DNA of 43,336 nucleotides from VRUE01 sp036406595. GTDB lineage: Bacteria; Actinomycetota; Thermoleophilia; Solirubrobacterales; 70-9. Position numbers and translations under genes: made by a program. Location: the NCBI GenBank assembly GCA_036406595.1, contig DASXAR010000040.1, forward strand, positions 1-43,336. The letters are read 5' to 3'. The notes under the pieces were generated by a model. The model searched no databases. It was not told the origin of the DNA and worked only from the letters and a program-made list of their open reading frames with translations. This document shows positions 23,413 through 33,687 of the stretch, piece by piece; the stretch's first letter is position 1; the number at the start of each line of letters is the position of its first letter.

Positions 23413-26400
23413 ATGGCCGAGACGGCGACGCTGCAGATCCAGATGCCTGAAATGGGTGAGTCGGTCACCGAGGGCATCGTCCTCGAGTGGCACGTCGCCG
23501 AGGGCGACCACGTGAGCGAGGGCGACACCGTGGTGGAGGTCTCGACCGACAAGGTCGACGCAGAGGTGCCGGCGCCCGCCGACGGGGTGATCACGAAACT
23601 GGTCGCGGAGGTCGACGAGGAGGTGCCTGTGGGCGCTCCCCTGGCAGAGATGGCGCCGGGTGAGGGCTCGGATGAGGCTCAAACCGGTCGGCCCGCGGGT
23701 CCCGTCGCGGCGGAGGGCACCCCGTCCTCGCAAGCTGCGGGCGGGGAACCCTCCACCACGCCACCCGCGGGAGCAACGGCTGAGTCGGCAACAGCCCCCG
23801 ACGGTGGCGATGGGGTGCGGGCGACGCCCGTTGCGCGAAGGGTGGCTGCCGAGAACGGGGTGGACCTCAGCCAGGTCGCCGGGTCGGGGCCGGGGGCGAA
23901 GGTCACGAAGGGCGATGTGCTCGCGGCGGGAAATGGCGGCGGGACGGGTGACGGGGCAGCCGTGGTGGTCCCGGTGCCGGTCGCCGAAGGAGAGGAGAAG
24001 GCGCTGCGGGGGCCGGCGGCGATGCTCGCGCAGGCGATGGACGAGAGCCGGGCCGTGCCGACGGCGACGTCGTTTCGCACGGTCGCGGTCGACACCCTCG
24101 ATGCCAAGCGCAGGGCGCTCAACGGCGTCCTCAGAGAACGCGGCCTCAAGGTCTCCTTCACGCATCTGGTCGCCTGGGCGATCGTGCAGGCGGCGAAGGA
24201 GTGGCCGGTGATGACACGCGTCTTCGAGGAGCGCGAGGGAAAGCCGTTCGCGATCGAGGGTAGCCCGGTCAACCTTGGGATCGCGGTCGACGTGGAGCGC
24301 AGGGACGGCTCCCGAAGCCTGATGGTGCCGGCGATCAAGGGCGCCGACGGCATCGACTTCGCCGCCTTTCACTCCTATTACGAGGAGCTGATCACGAAGA
24401 CCCGGGAGAACCGGCTCAGCGCGGATGACTTCCTGGGGACGAACATCTCGCTGACCAACCCCGGCGGCATCGGCACCGTCGCCTCCGTTCCCCGCCTGAT
24501 GAAGGGGCAGAGCGCAATCATCGCCACCGGCTCGATCGCCTACCCCCGGGAGTGGGCACATGCCGCTCCGGAGCGGATCAGGCAGCTCGGCGTCTCCAAG
24601 GTGATGACGCTCACCTCGACCTACGACCACCGCGTCATCCAGGGTGCCGAGTCGGGACACTTCCTGCGGCGGATCGAGCAGCTCCTGCAGGGAGAAGACG
24701 GCTTCTACGAGGCGGTCGCCGCCGACCTCGGAATCGAGGCCTCGGTCGTCGCCGCGGCCCACCCGGCGTCAGCCTCGGCCCCTCCGCTCGGCGCTGCCGT
24801 CGCGGCTCCCTCGCCGGTCGAGCAGCCCGACGAGGAGCTCCTCCAGGCCGTTCAGGCGGCGACCTCCCTGCTCAAGGCGTACCGCACCCACGGCCACCTC
24901 GCGGCGCGGCTCGATCCGCTCGGCAGCGAGCCGAAGGGCGACCCGGCGATCCAGCCGGAGAATCTCAACCTGACCCCGGAGCTGATGGCGCGCATCCCCG
25001 CCTCGATCCTCCGCATCGGGGTCCCGGGCGAGACCCTGCTCGACGCCCTGCCCCGGATGCGCGAGGCCTACTGCGGCACGATCGCCTACCAGTTCGAGCA
25101 CCTCTCCTCGCACCAGCAGCGGACCTGGCTGCGGGAGATGGTCGAGACCGGGGCCCACCGGCGGCCCCTCACCGCGGAGGAGAAGCTGCGGCTGCTGCAT
25201 CGGCTGGTCGACGTCTACGAGTTCGAGCGCTTCGTCGAGAAGGCCTACCTGGGGCAGAAGGTCTTCACGATCGAGGGGCTCGACGCAATCGTCCCGATGC
25301 TCGATGAGCTGGTCACGCTGGCCCACCGTGCCGGCGCCCACGACGTCGTGCTGGGAATGGCGCATCGCGGCAGGCTCAGCGTGCTCGCCCACAATCTCGG
25401 GCGCTCGGTCGAGTCGATCCTGGCGGAGTTCGAGGGGTCGAAGCAGATCGAGGCGGTGAAGGCGGTCGCGGCGATCCCGCACGGGGGCACCGGCGACGTC
25501 AAGTACCACTACGGGCATCAGGGCACCTACGTGACGAGCGAGGGCGAGGAGATCGCCGTGCGCCTCTACCCGAACCCCAGCCACCTCGAGTTCGTCGACC
25601 CGGTCGTCGTCGGGGCGGCTCGCTTCCTCCAATCGAGGTTCGAGGAGTCGCATATCGACCACGAGCCGAAGCGAGCGGTGCCCGTCCTTCTGCACGGCGA
25701 CGCCGCCTTCCCGGGCCAGGGGGTCGTCGCCGAGACCCTCAACCTTCAGTCGCTGCGCGGCTACGCGACCGGCGGCACCGTCCACATCATCCAGAACAAC
25801 CAGGTTGGCTTCACCACCGATCCCGAGGACGCCCGTTCGACCCCATACGCGGCCGACATGGCGAAGGGCTTCAACGTTCCGATCATCCATGTCAATGCCG
25901 ACGACGTCGAGGCCTGCTCGTCGGCGATTCGCCTGGCAATGGCCTACCGCGAGCGGTGGGCGCGCGACGTGGTGATCGACGTGATCGGCTACCGGCGGTT
26001 CGGTCACAACGAGACCGACGAGCCCGCCTACACCCAGCCCTCGATGGCGGCGAAGATCAAGGCCCATCCTCCGGTCTCCGAGCTCTACGCGAAGAAGCTC
26101 GTCGAGGAGGGCACCGTCTCCGAGCCGGAGGTGGAGCAGGCACATGGCGAAAGGCGCGAGGAGATGTCGGCGGCGCTCAAGGACCTGCGCCGGAAGATGG
26201 AGCTGGGCGAGTACGAAGACCCCACGGCGACCACCGGCACCGGTGAACTGGACCGCAGCGCCAGCCCACCGGTCGACACGGCGGTCGCCGCCGAGCAGCT
26301 GAGAGAGTTGAACGAGGCCCTGCTCGAGGTGCCGGAGAGCTTCACGATTCACCGTAAGCTGAGAAAACCGCTCGGCAAGCGCGTCGACGCCCTGGAGCAG

Positions 26401-27444
26401 GGCGGGATCGAGTTCGGGCATGCGGAGGCCCTCGCCTTTGCCTCGCTGCTGAGGGACGGAGTCCATATACGGCTCACCGGCCAGGACACCGAGCGGGGCA
26501 CGTTCTCACACCGTCACCTCGTCCTCCATGACGAGAAGACGGGCCTTCCCTACTGCCCGATGCAGAACCTGACCGCGGCCACGGCCCCGTTCGAGCTCTA
26601 CAACAGCCCCCTCTCGGAGGTCGCCTGCCTCGGCTTCGAGTATGGGTACTCCGCGGCGAAACCCGACGCGCTGGTGCTCTGGGAGGCGCAGTACGGCGAC
26701 TTCGCCAACGCGGGCCAGGTGATCATCGACACGTTCATCGCGGCCGGAGAGGCGAAGTGGGGGCAGACCAGCCGCCTCACCCTGCTCCTGCCGCACGGCT
26801 ATGAGGGCTCGGGACCCGAGCACTCGAGCGCACGCATCGAGCGCTTTCTCGCCCTCGCCGCCGAGGGCAACATACGCATCGCCTATCCCAGCACCGCCGG
26901 ACAGTACTTCCATCTGCTGCGGCGGCAGGCCCTGATCCGCAAGGCGCGGCCGCTGGTCGTCTTCACCCCGAAGGGACTGCTGCGCCTCGATCGCGCCACG
27001 GCGTCCCCGGAGCAGCTCACCGACGGCCACTTCGAGTACACCCTCGACGACCCAACGGCCGAGGGCCGCCGCGAGCGGGTCGAGCGGCTCGTCCTCTGCA
27101 CCGGAAAGATCTACTTCGACCTCGACGCGAGCGAGCGGCGCGGGGCGGCGGAGAGTGTTGCGATCGCCAGGGTGGAGCTGCTCTATCCCTTCGCGAAGGA
27201 ACAGCTCGAGGTGCTGATCTCCTCCTATCCCAACCTGAAGGAAGTGGTGTGGACGCAGGAGGAGCCGCGGAACATGGGCCCGTGGAAGGTGATGTCACGC
27301 CGCATTCCCGAGGTCCTGCCCGAGGGGGTCGAGCTCGGCTATGTCGGCCGCCCGACGCGCGCCAGCCCGGGCGAGGGCTACTCGGTCGCGCATCTGCGCG
27401 AGCAGGAGCGGATCGTCCTCACCGCACTGACCCCCGAGGCCTGA
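23413..27444 (+). CDS. kgd: Fused 2-oxoglutarate dehydrogenase E2-E1 (KGD type) with N-terminal lipoyl and PSBD domains
   Basis: A 1343-aa multifunctional TCA enzyme. In order: a lipoyl domain (1-80, lipoyl lysine K47 in STDKVDAEV); an Ala/Pro/Gly linker; a peripheral-subunit-binding domain (about 135-172, ATPVARRVAAENGVDLSQVAGSGPGAKVTKGDV); an E2 acyltransferase core (about 195-440) with the active-site H406 in TYDHRVIQGAESG, typical of actinobacterial KGD/OdhA; then the ThDP-dependent E1 dehydrogenase (about 478-1343; HGDAAFPGQGVVAETLN, NNQVGFTT). Known KGD/OdhA proteins (Mtb 1231 aa) lack the lipoyl and binding domains and begin with a short E1-like segment, which is absent here. ATG 23413 lies 8 nt after TAGACT. 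The DUF3817 gene overlaps by one base. Confidence 0.93.
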   Translation: MAETATLQIQMPEMGESVTEGIVLEWHVAEGDHVSEGDTVVEVSTDKVDAEVPAPADGVITKLVAEVDEEVPVGAPLAEMAPGEGSDEAQTGRPAGPVAAEGTPSSQAAGGEPSTTPPAGATAESATAPDGGDGVRATPVARRVAAENGVDLSQVAGSGPGAKVTKGDVLAAGNGGGTGDGAAVVVPVPVAEGEEKALRGPAAMLAQAMDESRAVPTATSFRTVAVDTLDAKRRALNGVLRERGLKVSFTHLVAWAIVQAAKEWPVMTRVFEEREGKPFAIEGSPVNLGIAVDVERRDGSRSLMVPAIKGADGIDFAAFHSYYEELITKTRENRLSADDFLGTNISLTNPGGIGTVASVPRLMKGQSAIIATGSIAYPREWAHAAPERIRQLGVSKVMTLTSTYDHRVIQGAESGHFLRRIEQLLQGEDGFYEAVAADLGIEASVVAAAHPASASAPPLGAAVAAPSPVEQPDEELLQAVQAATSLLKAYRTHGHLAARLDPLGSEPKGDPAIQPENLNLTPELMARIPASILRIGVPGETLLDALPRMREAYCGTIAYQFEHLSSHQQRTWLREMVETGAHRRPLTAEEKLRLLHRLVDVYEFERFVEKAYLGQKVFTIEGLDAIVPMLDELVTLAHRAGAHDVVLGMAHRGRLSVLAHNLGRSVESILAEFEGSKQIEAVKAVAAIPHGGTGDVKYHYGHQGTYVTSEGEEIAVRLYPNPSHLEFVDPVVVGAARFLQSRFEESHIDHEPKRAVPVLLHGDAAFPGQGVVAETLNLQSLRGYATGGTVHIIQNNQVGFTTDPEDARSTPYAADMAKGFNVPIIHVNADDVEACSSAIRLAMAYRERWARDVVIDVIGYRRFGHNETDEPAYTQPSMAAKIKAHPPVSELYAKKLVEEGTVSEPEVEQAHGERREEMSAALKDLRRKMELGEYEDPTATTGTGELDRSASPPVDTAVAAEQLRELNEALLEVPESFTIHRKLRKPLGKRVDALEQGGIEFGHAEALAFASLLRDGVHIRLTGQDTERGTFSHRHLVLHDEKTGLPYCPMQNLTAATAPFELYNSPLSEVACLGFEYGYSAAKPDALVLWEAQYGDFANAGQVIIDTFIAAGEAKWGQTSRLTLLLPHGYEGSGPEHSSARIERFLALAAEGNIRIAYPSTAGQYFHLLRRQALIRKARPLVVFTPKGLLRLDRATASPEQLTDGHFEYTLDDPTAEGRRERVERLVLCTGKIYFDLDASERRGAAESVAIARVELLYPFAKEQLEVLISSYPNLKEVVWTQEEPRNMGPWKVMSRRIPEVLPEGVELGYVGRPTRASPGEGYSVAHLREQERIVLTALTPEA

Positions 27445-27773
27445 TGAGAAGACCGGTCCCCGGGCAGCTCTTCGTCTGGGTGAAGCGTCTCTCCTGGCTC
27501 GAGCTGGTGATCTTCTCGGCCCTGATCACCTTCTGGCTCGCGCCGGGATTCGAAACCGAGACGATGGTCTTCGGCTGGGCCCACGGGCTCGGCTTCGTCG
27601 GTCTCTGCGTGGTGATCTGGATCGCCTGCGTGAGGCGAGAGTCCCCCTACACACTGCTCGCCGCGACCCTTACGCCGGTCGGGCCGGTGGGGAGCGTGAT
27701 CGGAATCGAGCTGATCGAACGGCGGGGTTGGGGAATCGCCCAACCTGGCGAAAACCTCCCGGATTTACGCTAG
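27444..27773 (+). CDS. DUF3817-like integral membrane protein
   Basis: A 109-aa membrane protein with three hydrophobic segments (about residues 17-35, 43-64 and 70-92) and the family-like element FGWAHGLGFVGLCVV, where a His-Gly lies in the second helix. I assign DUF3817 on this pattern, with moderate certainty. Its ATG overlaps the OGDH stop (TGATG), so it is translated with the dehydrogenase. Function is unknown. The frame is open further upstream inside the OGDH gene, but that is shadow. The small-RNA promoter begins 15 nt after its stop. Confidence 0.75.
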   Translation: MRRPVPGQLFVWVKRLSWLELVIFSALITFWLAPGFETETMVFGWAHGLGFVGLCVVIWIACVRRESPYTLLAATLTPVGPVGSVIGIELIERRGWGIAQPGENLPDLR

Positions 27774-27788
27774 ATTCGCCCATCCGCC

Positions 27789-27817
27789 TTGACCGGGGCC
27801 TTCTGACGCGCTATAGG
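27789..27817 (+). promoter_or_regulatory. Strong sigma70-type promoter of a small RNA
   Basis: TTGACC (27789-27794), a 17-nt spacer, TATAGG (27812-27817). It is the best canonical promoter in the window, and no open frame with a plausible start follows; a terminator does. Confidence 0.7.
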
Positions 27818-27823
27818 TAGAAG

Positions 27824-27957
27824 CTGACTGTTTCTCCGGACAGTCCCGTCCGGGGGAACGGCCGCGTCGGCATCCCTCCCTGGCTACCGACGCGTTGGTG
27901 CAGTGAGGGTCGCGCGGACCCCCCTGCCTCCCGCGACCCTCGCTGTACCTCTTTTCT
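27824..27957 (+). ncRNA. Structured small RNA with C-rich hairpin loops (6C-like candidate)
   Basis: About 134 nt between the promoter at 27789-27817 and an intrinsic terminator. Three hairpins follow in series. The first is GACTGT/ACAGTC (27826-27831/27840-27845). The second is CGCGTCGG/CCGACGCG (27863-27870/27887-27894), with a 16-nt loop containing CCCTCCC. The third is an 18-bp stem GGTGCAGTGAGGGTCGCG (27897-27914/27932-27949, two G-U pairs) whose loop contains CCCCCC, followed by TCTTTTCT. Two adjacent hairpins with C-rich loops are the hallmark of actinobacterial 6C RNA, though the first loop here has an interrupted C run, so the family call is tentative. The last hairpin also terminates the OGDH operon. 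Confidence 0.62.
27897..27957 (+). terminator. Intrinsic terminator (18-bp stem plus T-rich tract)
   Basis: Arms 27897-27914 and 27932-27949 pair over 18 bp, followed at once by TCTTTTCT. It ends the small RNA and any read-through from the OGDH-DUF3817 operon, ahead of the convergent aconitase gene. Confidence 0.75.
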
Positions 27958-28008
27958 CGAGTCGCAGGAACCTCAGGTGCATGGTTGCGCGGCGCCGCCG
28001 GTGCCGGC

Positions 28009-30816
<2,808 letters not shown>

Positions 30817-30847
30817 TCCTCCATCCTACGAACCCATGCTGGCCGAC

Positions 30848-30887
30848 GGACACGCGAGTGGGTCCTCGAACGGGCACTCGCGTGTCC
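30848..30887. terminator. Perfect 13-bp inverted repeat between SDR and aconitase genes
   Basis: GGACACGCGAGTG (30848-30860), a 14-nt loop, CACTCGCGTGTCC (30875-30887). It begins 7 nt after the SDR stop codon on the minus strand, so it may terminate or stabilise that transcript. No T-tract follows. It also lies about 30 bp upstream of the aconitase start, so an operator role is possible. Confidence 0.45.
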
Positions 30888-30894
30888 CTCTGGC

Positions 30895-31695
30895 TCACCG
30901 CTTGTCGGGGGAATGACCCTCGGCGATCTCCCTCGCCGCCTTCTGGCCCGCCGAGCCGGACTGGGCCCGGACGGAGATGCCGGGGCTGGCCAGGCCCATG
31001 TGCGCGAGGGCGCGCTGGCGCAGGGGTGCGACCGCGACCTCCACCCTGTCCTTGCGAATCGCGCGCACGACAGCGTCGCCGACCTGCTCGGGCGTGCCGG
31101 TGCCGAGTCCGGAGGGCGGCTTGGCGCCCGCCTCGGCGAACATGCCGGCGTCGCGGATGAAGCCCGGCGAGACCAGCGAGACGCCGACTCCTCTCGGAGC
31201 GAGATCCGCCCGCAGGCCGAGGGCGAAGCCGCGCAGGCCGAACTTGGTCGCGTTGTAGATCGCGCTGCGGGGGCTGGCCGCCTTGCCGGACAGCGAGGCT
31301 ACGAAGACCAGGTGGCCTGAGCCGCGCTCGACCATCGCAGGGCTGAGCGCGCGCGCCATCAGCATCGGCGCCTCCAGGTTGACCCGCAGCGCCCTCTGCA
31401 CCTGCTCCGGGGTGAAGTCCGAGAGCCAGCCGGCGCCCGGGAGCCCGGCGTTGGCGACGAGGATGTCGACCTGCGGGGAGCTCCCGGCGAGCTGTTCGGC
31501 CGCTCCCGGCTCGGCAAGGTCGGCGGGTGCCGCCCTGTGGCTGCCGGGCAACTCCGCGGCGAGCGCCTCCAGCGCCTGCGGGTCGCGGGCGCTCAGCACC
31601 AGGCTCGCGCCCCCCTCGGACAGGGCCATGGCGATCGCGCGGCCCAGCCCTCCCGTGGCTCCGGTCAGCAGCGCGGTTCGCCCGGCAAGTTCCAT
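30895..31695 (-). CDS. Short-chain dehydrogenase/reductase
   Basis: A 266-aa classical SDR. It has the cofactor motif TGATGGLG near the start, NAG in LVANAGLPGAG, a catalytic serine in FVASLSGKAA and YNATK (Tyr and Lys). The second-strand motif SARDPQ suggests NADP(H). The C-terminal tail (VEVAVAPLRQRALAHMGLASPGISVRAQSGS) resembles the 'SDR family NAD(P)-dependent oxidoreductase' group, with no known substrate. ATG 31695 (MELAGRTALLTG) is preferred over TTG 31707. A TACCTT box ends 10 nt before this ATG. It is divergent from the riboswitch-controlled peptidase gene and precedes aconitase on the same strand, separated by a strong inverted repeat. Confidence 0.88.
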   Translation of the reverse strand: MELAGRTALLTGATGGLGRAIAMALSEGGASLVLSARDPQALEALAAELPGSHRAAPADLAEPGAAEQLAGSSPQVDILVANAGLPGAGWLSDFTPEQVQRALRVNLEAPMLMARALSPAMVERGSGHLVFVASLSGKAASPRSAIYNATKFGLRGFALGLRADLAPRGVGVSLVSPGFIRDAGMFAEAGAKPPSGLGTGTPEQVGDAVVRAIRKDRVEVAVAPLRQRALAHMGLASPGISVRAQSGSAGQKAAREIAEGHSPDKR

Positions 31696-31705
31696 CGCGG
31701 CGCGC

Positions 31706-31711
31706 AAGGTA
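31706..31711 (-). promoter_or_regulatory. Candidate -10 box of the SDR gene
   Basis: TACCTT on the minus strand ends 10 nt before the ATG at 31695. The alternative TTG start would overlap the box, which favours the ATG. Confidence 0.3.
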
Positions 31712-31824
31712 CCAGCCGGGTGGCCGAAGAGATTTCCGAGGAGATTGCGGAGAGGAATCGCGGGGGTTAGTGCGAAAGGCCACTAAATGTTTGCTTTTTG
31801 TGAGCAGACGGCCGGGCAATCGTC

Positions 31825-31830
31825 TACACT
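31825..31830 (+). promoter_or_regulatory. Candidate -10 box of the riboswitch-peptidase transcript
   Basis: TACACT, placing the transcript start near 31837, just where the riboswitch aptamer begins. No good -35 box at normal spacing. Confidence 0.4.
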
Positions 31831-31837
31831 GCCCGCC

Positions 31838-31980
31838 GTTCCGAATAACCGAACGCCGAGTCCCGCGCGCTGGGAGGCGCGGCGGGAACGGGGGAACCAC
31901 GTTTTCGGGGCTAACCCGCCTACGTCAGGCGGGGGCGCAAGCTCCTTTCGCGCCAGCCCGACAGCTAACCCCGTAGGCAG
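31838..31980 (+). promoter_or_regulatory. ydaO/yuaA-type cyclic di-AMP riboswitch
   Basis: The region between the promoter and the peptidase start carries the conserved pieces of the ydaO aptamer in order: AACGCCGAGTCC (about 31852-31863), GGGGGAACC (31890-31898), CGGGGCTAACCCG (31906-31918) and the near-invariant 3' element CCGACAGCTAACCCCGTAGGC (31958-31978). In actinobacteria this class controls resuscitation factors and NlpC/P60-like wall hydrolases; binding of c-di-AMP turns the gene off. No terminator hairpin is seen between the aptamer and the start codon. The ribosome-binding site AAGGAG begins about six bases after the last conserved base, so control at translation or by an internal alternative structure is likely. 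Confidence 0.88.
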
Positions 31981-31995
31981 ACGAAGGAGATCGGT

Positions 31996-32553
31996 TTGCT
32001 CCCGAACAAACTGAAAGCAAGCGCGGGGCTGGTGCTCATGGTGGCCCTCGCCATTCTCGGCCTCACCGCGACCGGCGCTTCCGCCCACTGTGCGGGCGGC
32101 GGAGTGACCCCCGCGGAAATCGACATGTGCACGCCGACGCCGAAAGCGCGGCTGCTCGACAACGGCATGCTGATTCCGCCCAAGTCCGCGCCTGGCCGGG
32201 TGAAGCGGGTGGTCATGTTCGCCAACCGGATCCGCAGCAAGCCCTACATCTACGGTGGCGGCCACGGAAGCTGGTGGGATCGCGGCTACGACTGCTCCGG
32301 CTCCGTCAGCTACGCGCTTCACGGCGGGAAGTTCGTGACAAGCCCTCTCCCCTCTGGCCCATTCGAGAGCTGGGGCATGGCAGGCAAGGGCCGCTGGATC
32401 ACGGTCTACGCCAATGGCGGCCACGCCTACGCGGTGATCGCGGGCTACCGCTGGGACACCTCCGGCAACACGGATGGGACGACCGGGCCGAGCTGGCACG
32501 AAGAATTCCGCAGCAACGCCGGTTTCGTCGCGCGCCACCCGCTCGGCTACTAG
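31996..32553 (+). CDS. Secreted NlpC/P60-like cell-wall peptidase
   Basis: A 185-aa exported protein with a 30-residue signal peptide (hydrophobic 11-28, cleavage ASA|HC). The C-terminal half has the papain-like cysteine peptidase pattern: C100 in YDCSGSVSYAL and H143 in GGHAYAVIAGY, as in NlpC/P60 and CHAP-type peptidoglycan endopeptidases. YIYGGGHGSWWDRGYDC is the usual lead-in. There is no cell-wall-binding domain. Start TTG 31996 is fixed by AAGGAG 6 nt upstream, the signal peptide and the riboswitch. It is probably regulated by c-di-AMP, linking wall turnover to turgor or potassium balance. A stem (32553-32558/32582-32587) follows the stop without a U-tract. Confidence 0.88.
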   Translation: MLPNKLKASAGLVLMVALAILGLTATGASAHCAGGGVTPAEIDMCTPTPKARLLDNGMLIPPKSAPGRVKRVVMFANRIRSKPYIYGGGHGSWWDRGYDCSGSVSYALHGGKFVTSPLPSGPFESWGMAGKGRWITVYANGGHAYAVIAGYRWDTSGNTDGTTGPSWHEEFRSNAGFVARHPLGY

Positions 32554-32673
32554 AGCGGTCCCCTCAGGCACGAGCCTTGCGCCGCTCCGTCCAACCGGTT
32601 GGGGCGAGTTTGTCCTTGCGTTCCTGAACTGCTCGGATAACTTCTCCATGTAGCCGCTCCACCCGACATCCGC

Positions 32674-33687
32674 TTGGCCAACCTCTCCAAGCGCTATGGA
32701 GAGGTAGAGGCGGTTGCGGGCATCGACCTGGAGATCCAGCGGGGCGAGTTCTTCACGCTGCTCGGTCCCTCCGGCTCGGGCAAGACCACCACGCTGCGGA
32801 TGATCGCCGGGTTCGAGGACCCTTCCGGGGGCACGATCGAGCTCGCCGGCAGGGACGTCGGCGGCGTTCCGCCCTACGACCGCGCGGTCAACACCGTCTT
32901 CCAGGACTACGCGCTCTTCCCCCACATGACGGTGGGCGAGAACGTCGCCTACGGGATGCGGGTCGCCGGCGTCGACAAGGGCCAGCGAGCCAAGCGCCGT
33001 GACGAGGCGCTGGAGATGGTGCGCCTGCCCGGTTATGCGGACCGCAGGCCCGGCGAGCTCTCCGGCGGCCAGCGCCAGCGGGTGGCGCTGGCCAGGGCGA
33101 TCGTCAACCGGCCCGAGGTGCTGCTCCTCGACGAGCCGCTCGGCGCCCTCGACCTGAAGCTTCGCGAGCAGATGCAGACCGAGCTGAAGGCGATCCAAGG
33201 CGACGTGGGCATCACCTTCGTCTACGTCACGCACGATCAGGACGAGGCGCTGACGATGAGCAACAGGATCGCGGTCTTCAACGAAGGGAGGATCGAACAG
33301 GTGAGCCCGCCGGTCGAGCTCTACGAGCAGCCGGCGACCGAATTCGTGGCGGGATTCGTTGGCGTCTCCAACCTCCTCGACCGTGAGGGCAGGCGCTTCA
33401 CCATCCGGCCGGAGAAGATCCAGCTGCTCGAACCGGGCGAAGCCGGCGTCGATGGCCTGATGACCGAGCGCGGGCGGATCTCAACCGTCGCCTATGCGGG
33501 GATGATCACCCGCTACACGGTGGCCCTCGAACGCGGGGGCGAGCTTCAGGTCGTATCGCAGAACGTGGATGGCACGTCGGCTGACGACTGGCGATCCGAG
33601 CAGGGGCGGGAGGTCCTTGTGGGCTGGCGTCCGGAGCACACGGTCGCGGTCCGTGGGAAATCGACTACAGAGGAGGAATCACAGTGA
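32674..33687 (+). CDS. potA: Polyamine-type ABC transporter ATP-binding protein
   Basis: A 337-aa ABC ATPase with Walker A GPSGSGKTT, the signature LSGGQRQRVALARA, Walker B LLLDEPLGALD, H-loop THDQDEAL and a C-terminal TOBE-like domain. It drives the potD/B/C importer for spermidine/putrescine-like substrates. The start is problematic. TTG 32674 is the only usable codon, but the family-conserved Asp-Ile-Arg-Leu begins upstream of it and there is no ribosome-binding site. In the next frame an ATG at 32648 is followed at once by TAG. A single missing base between them would restore a natural beginning. The gene overlaps potD by four bases (GTGA). Confidence 0.9.
   Translation: MANLSKRYGEVEAVAGIDLEIQRGEFFTLLGPSGSGKTTTLRMIAGFEDPSGGTIELAGRDVGGVPPYDRAVNTVFQDYALFPHMTVGENVAYGMRVAGVDKGQRAKRRDEALEMVRLPGYADRRPGELSGGQRQRVALARAIVNRPEVLLLDEPLGALDLKLREQMQTELKAIQGDVGITFVYVTHDQDEALTMSNRIAVFNEGRIEQVSPPVELYEQPATEFVAGFVGVSNLLDREGRRFTIRPEKIQLLEPGEAGVDGLMTERGRISTVAYAGMITRYTVALERGGELQVVSQNVDGTSADDWRSEQGREVLVGWRPEHTVAVRGKSTTEEESQ

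Noticed and set aside
24769..26466. A 565-codon frame on the minus strand
   Set aside because: Antisense to the E1 part of the OGDH fusion, whose domains are unmistakable; composition is that of a shadow.
32553..32587. Stem after the NlpC/P60-like gene as an intrinsic terminator
   Set aside because: Arms of only 6 bp with a long, partly paired loop and no U-tract; too weak to call as a separate feature.
31783..33234. A 483-codon frame on the minus strand
   Set aside because: Runs antisense through the riboswitch, the peptidase and potA, all of which have clear signatures on the other strand.
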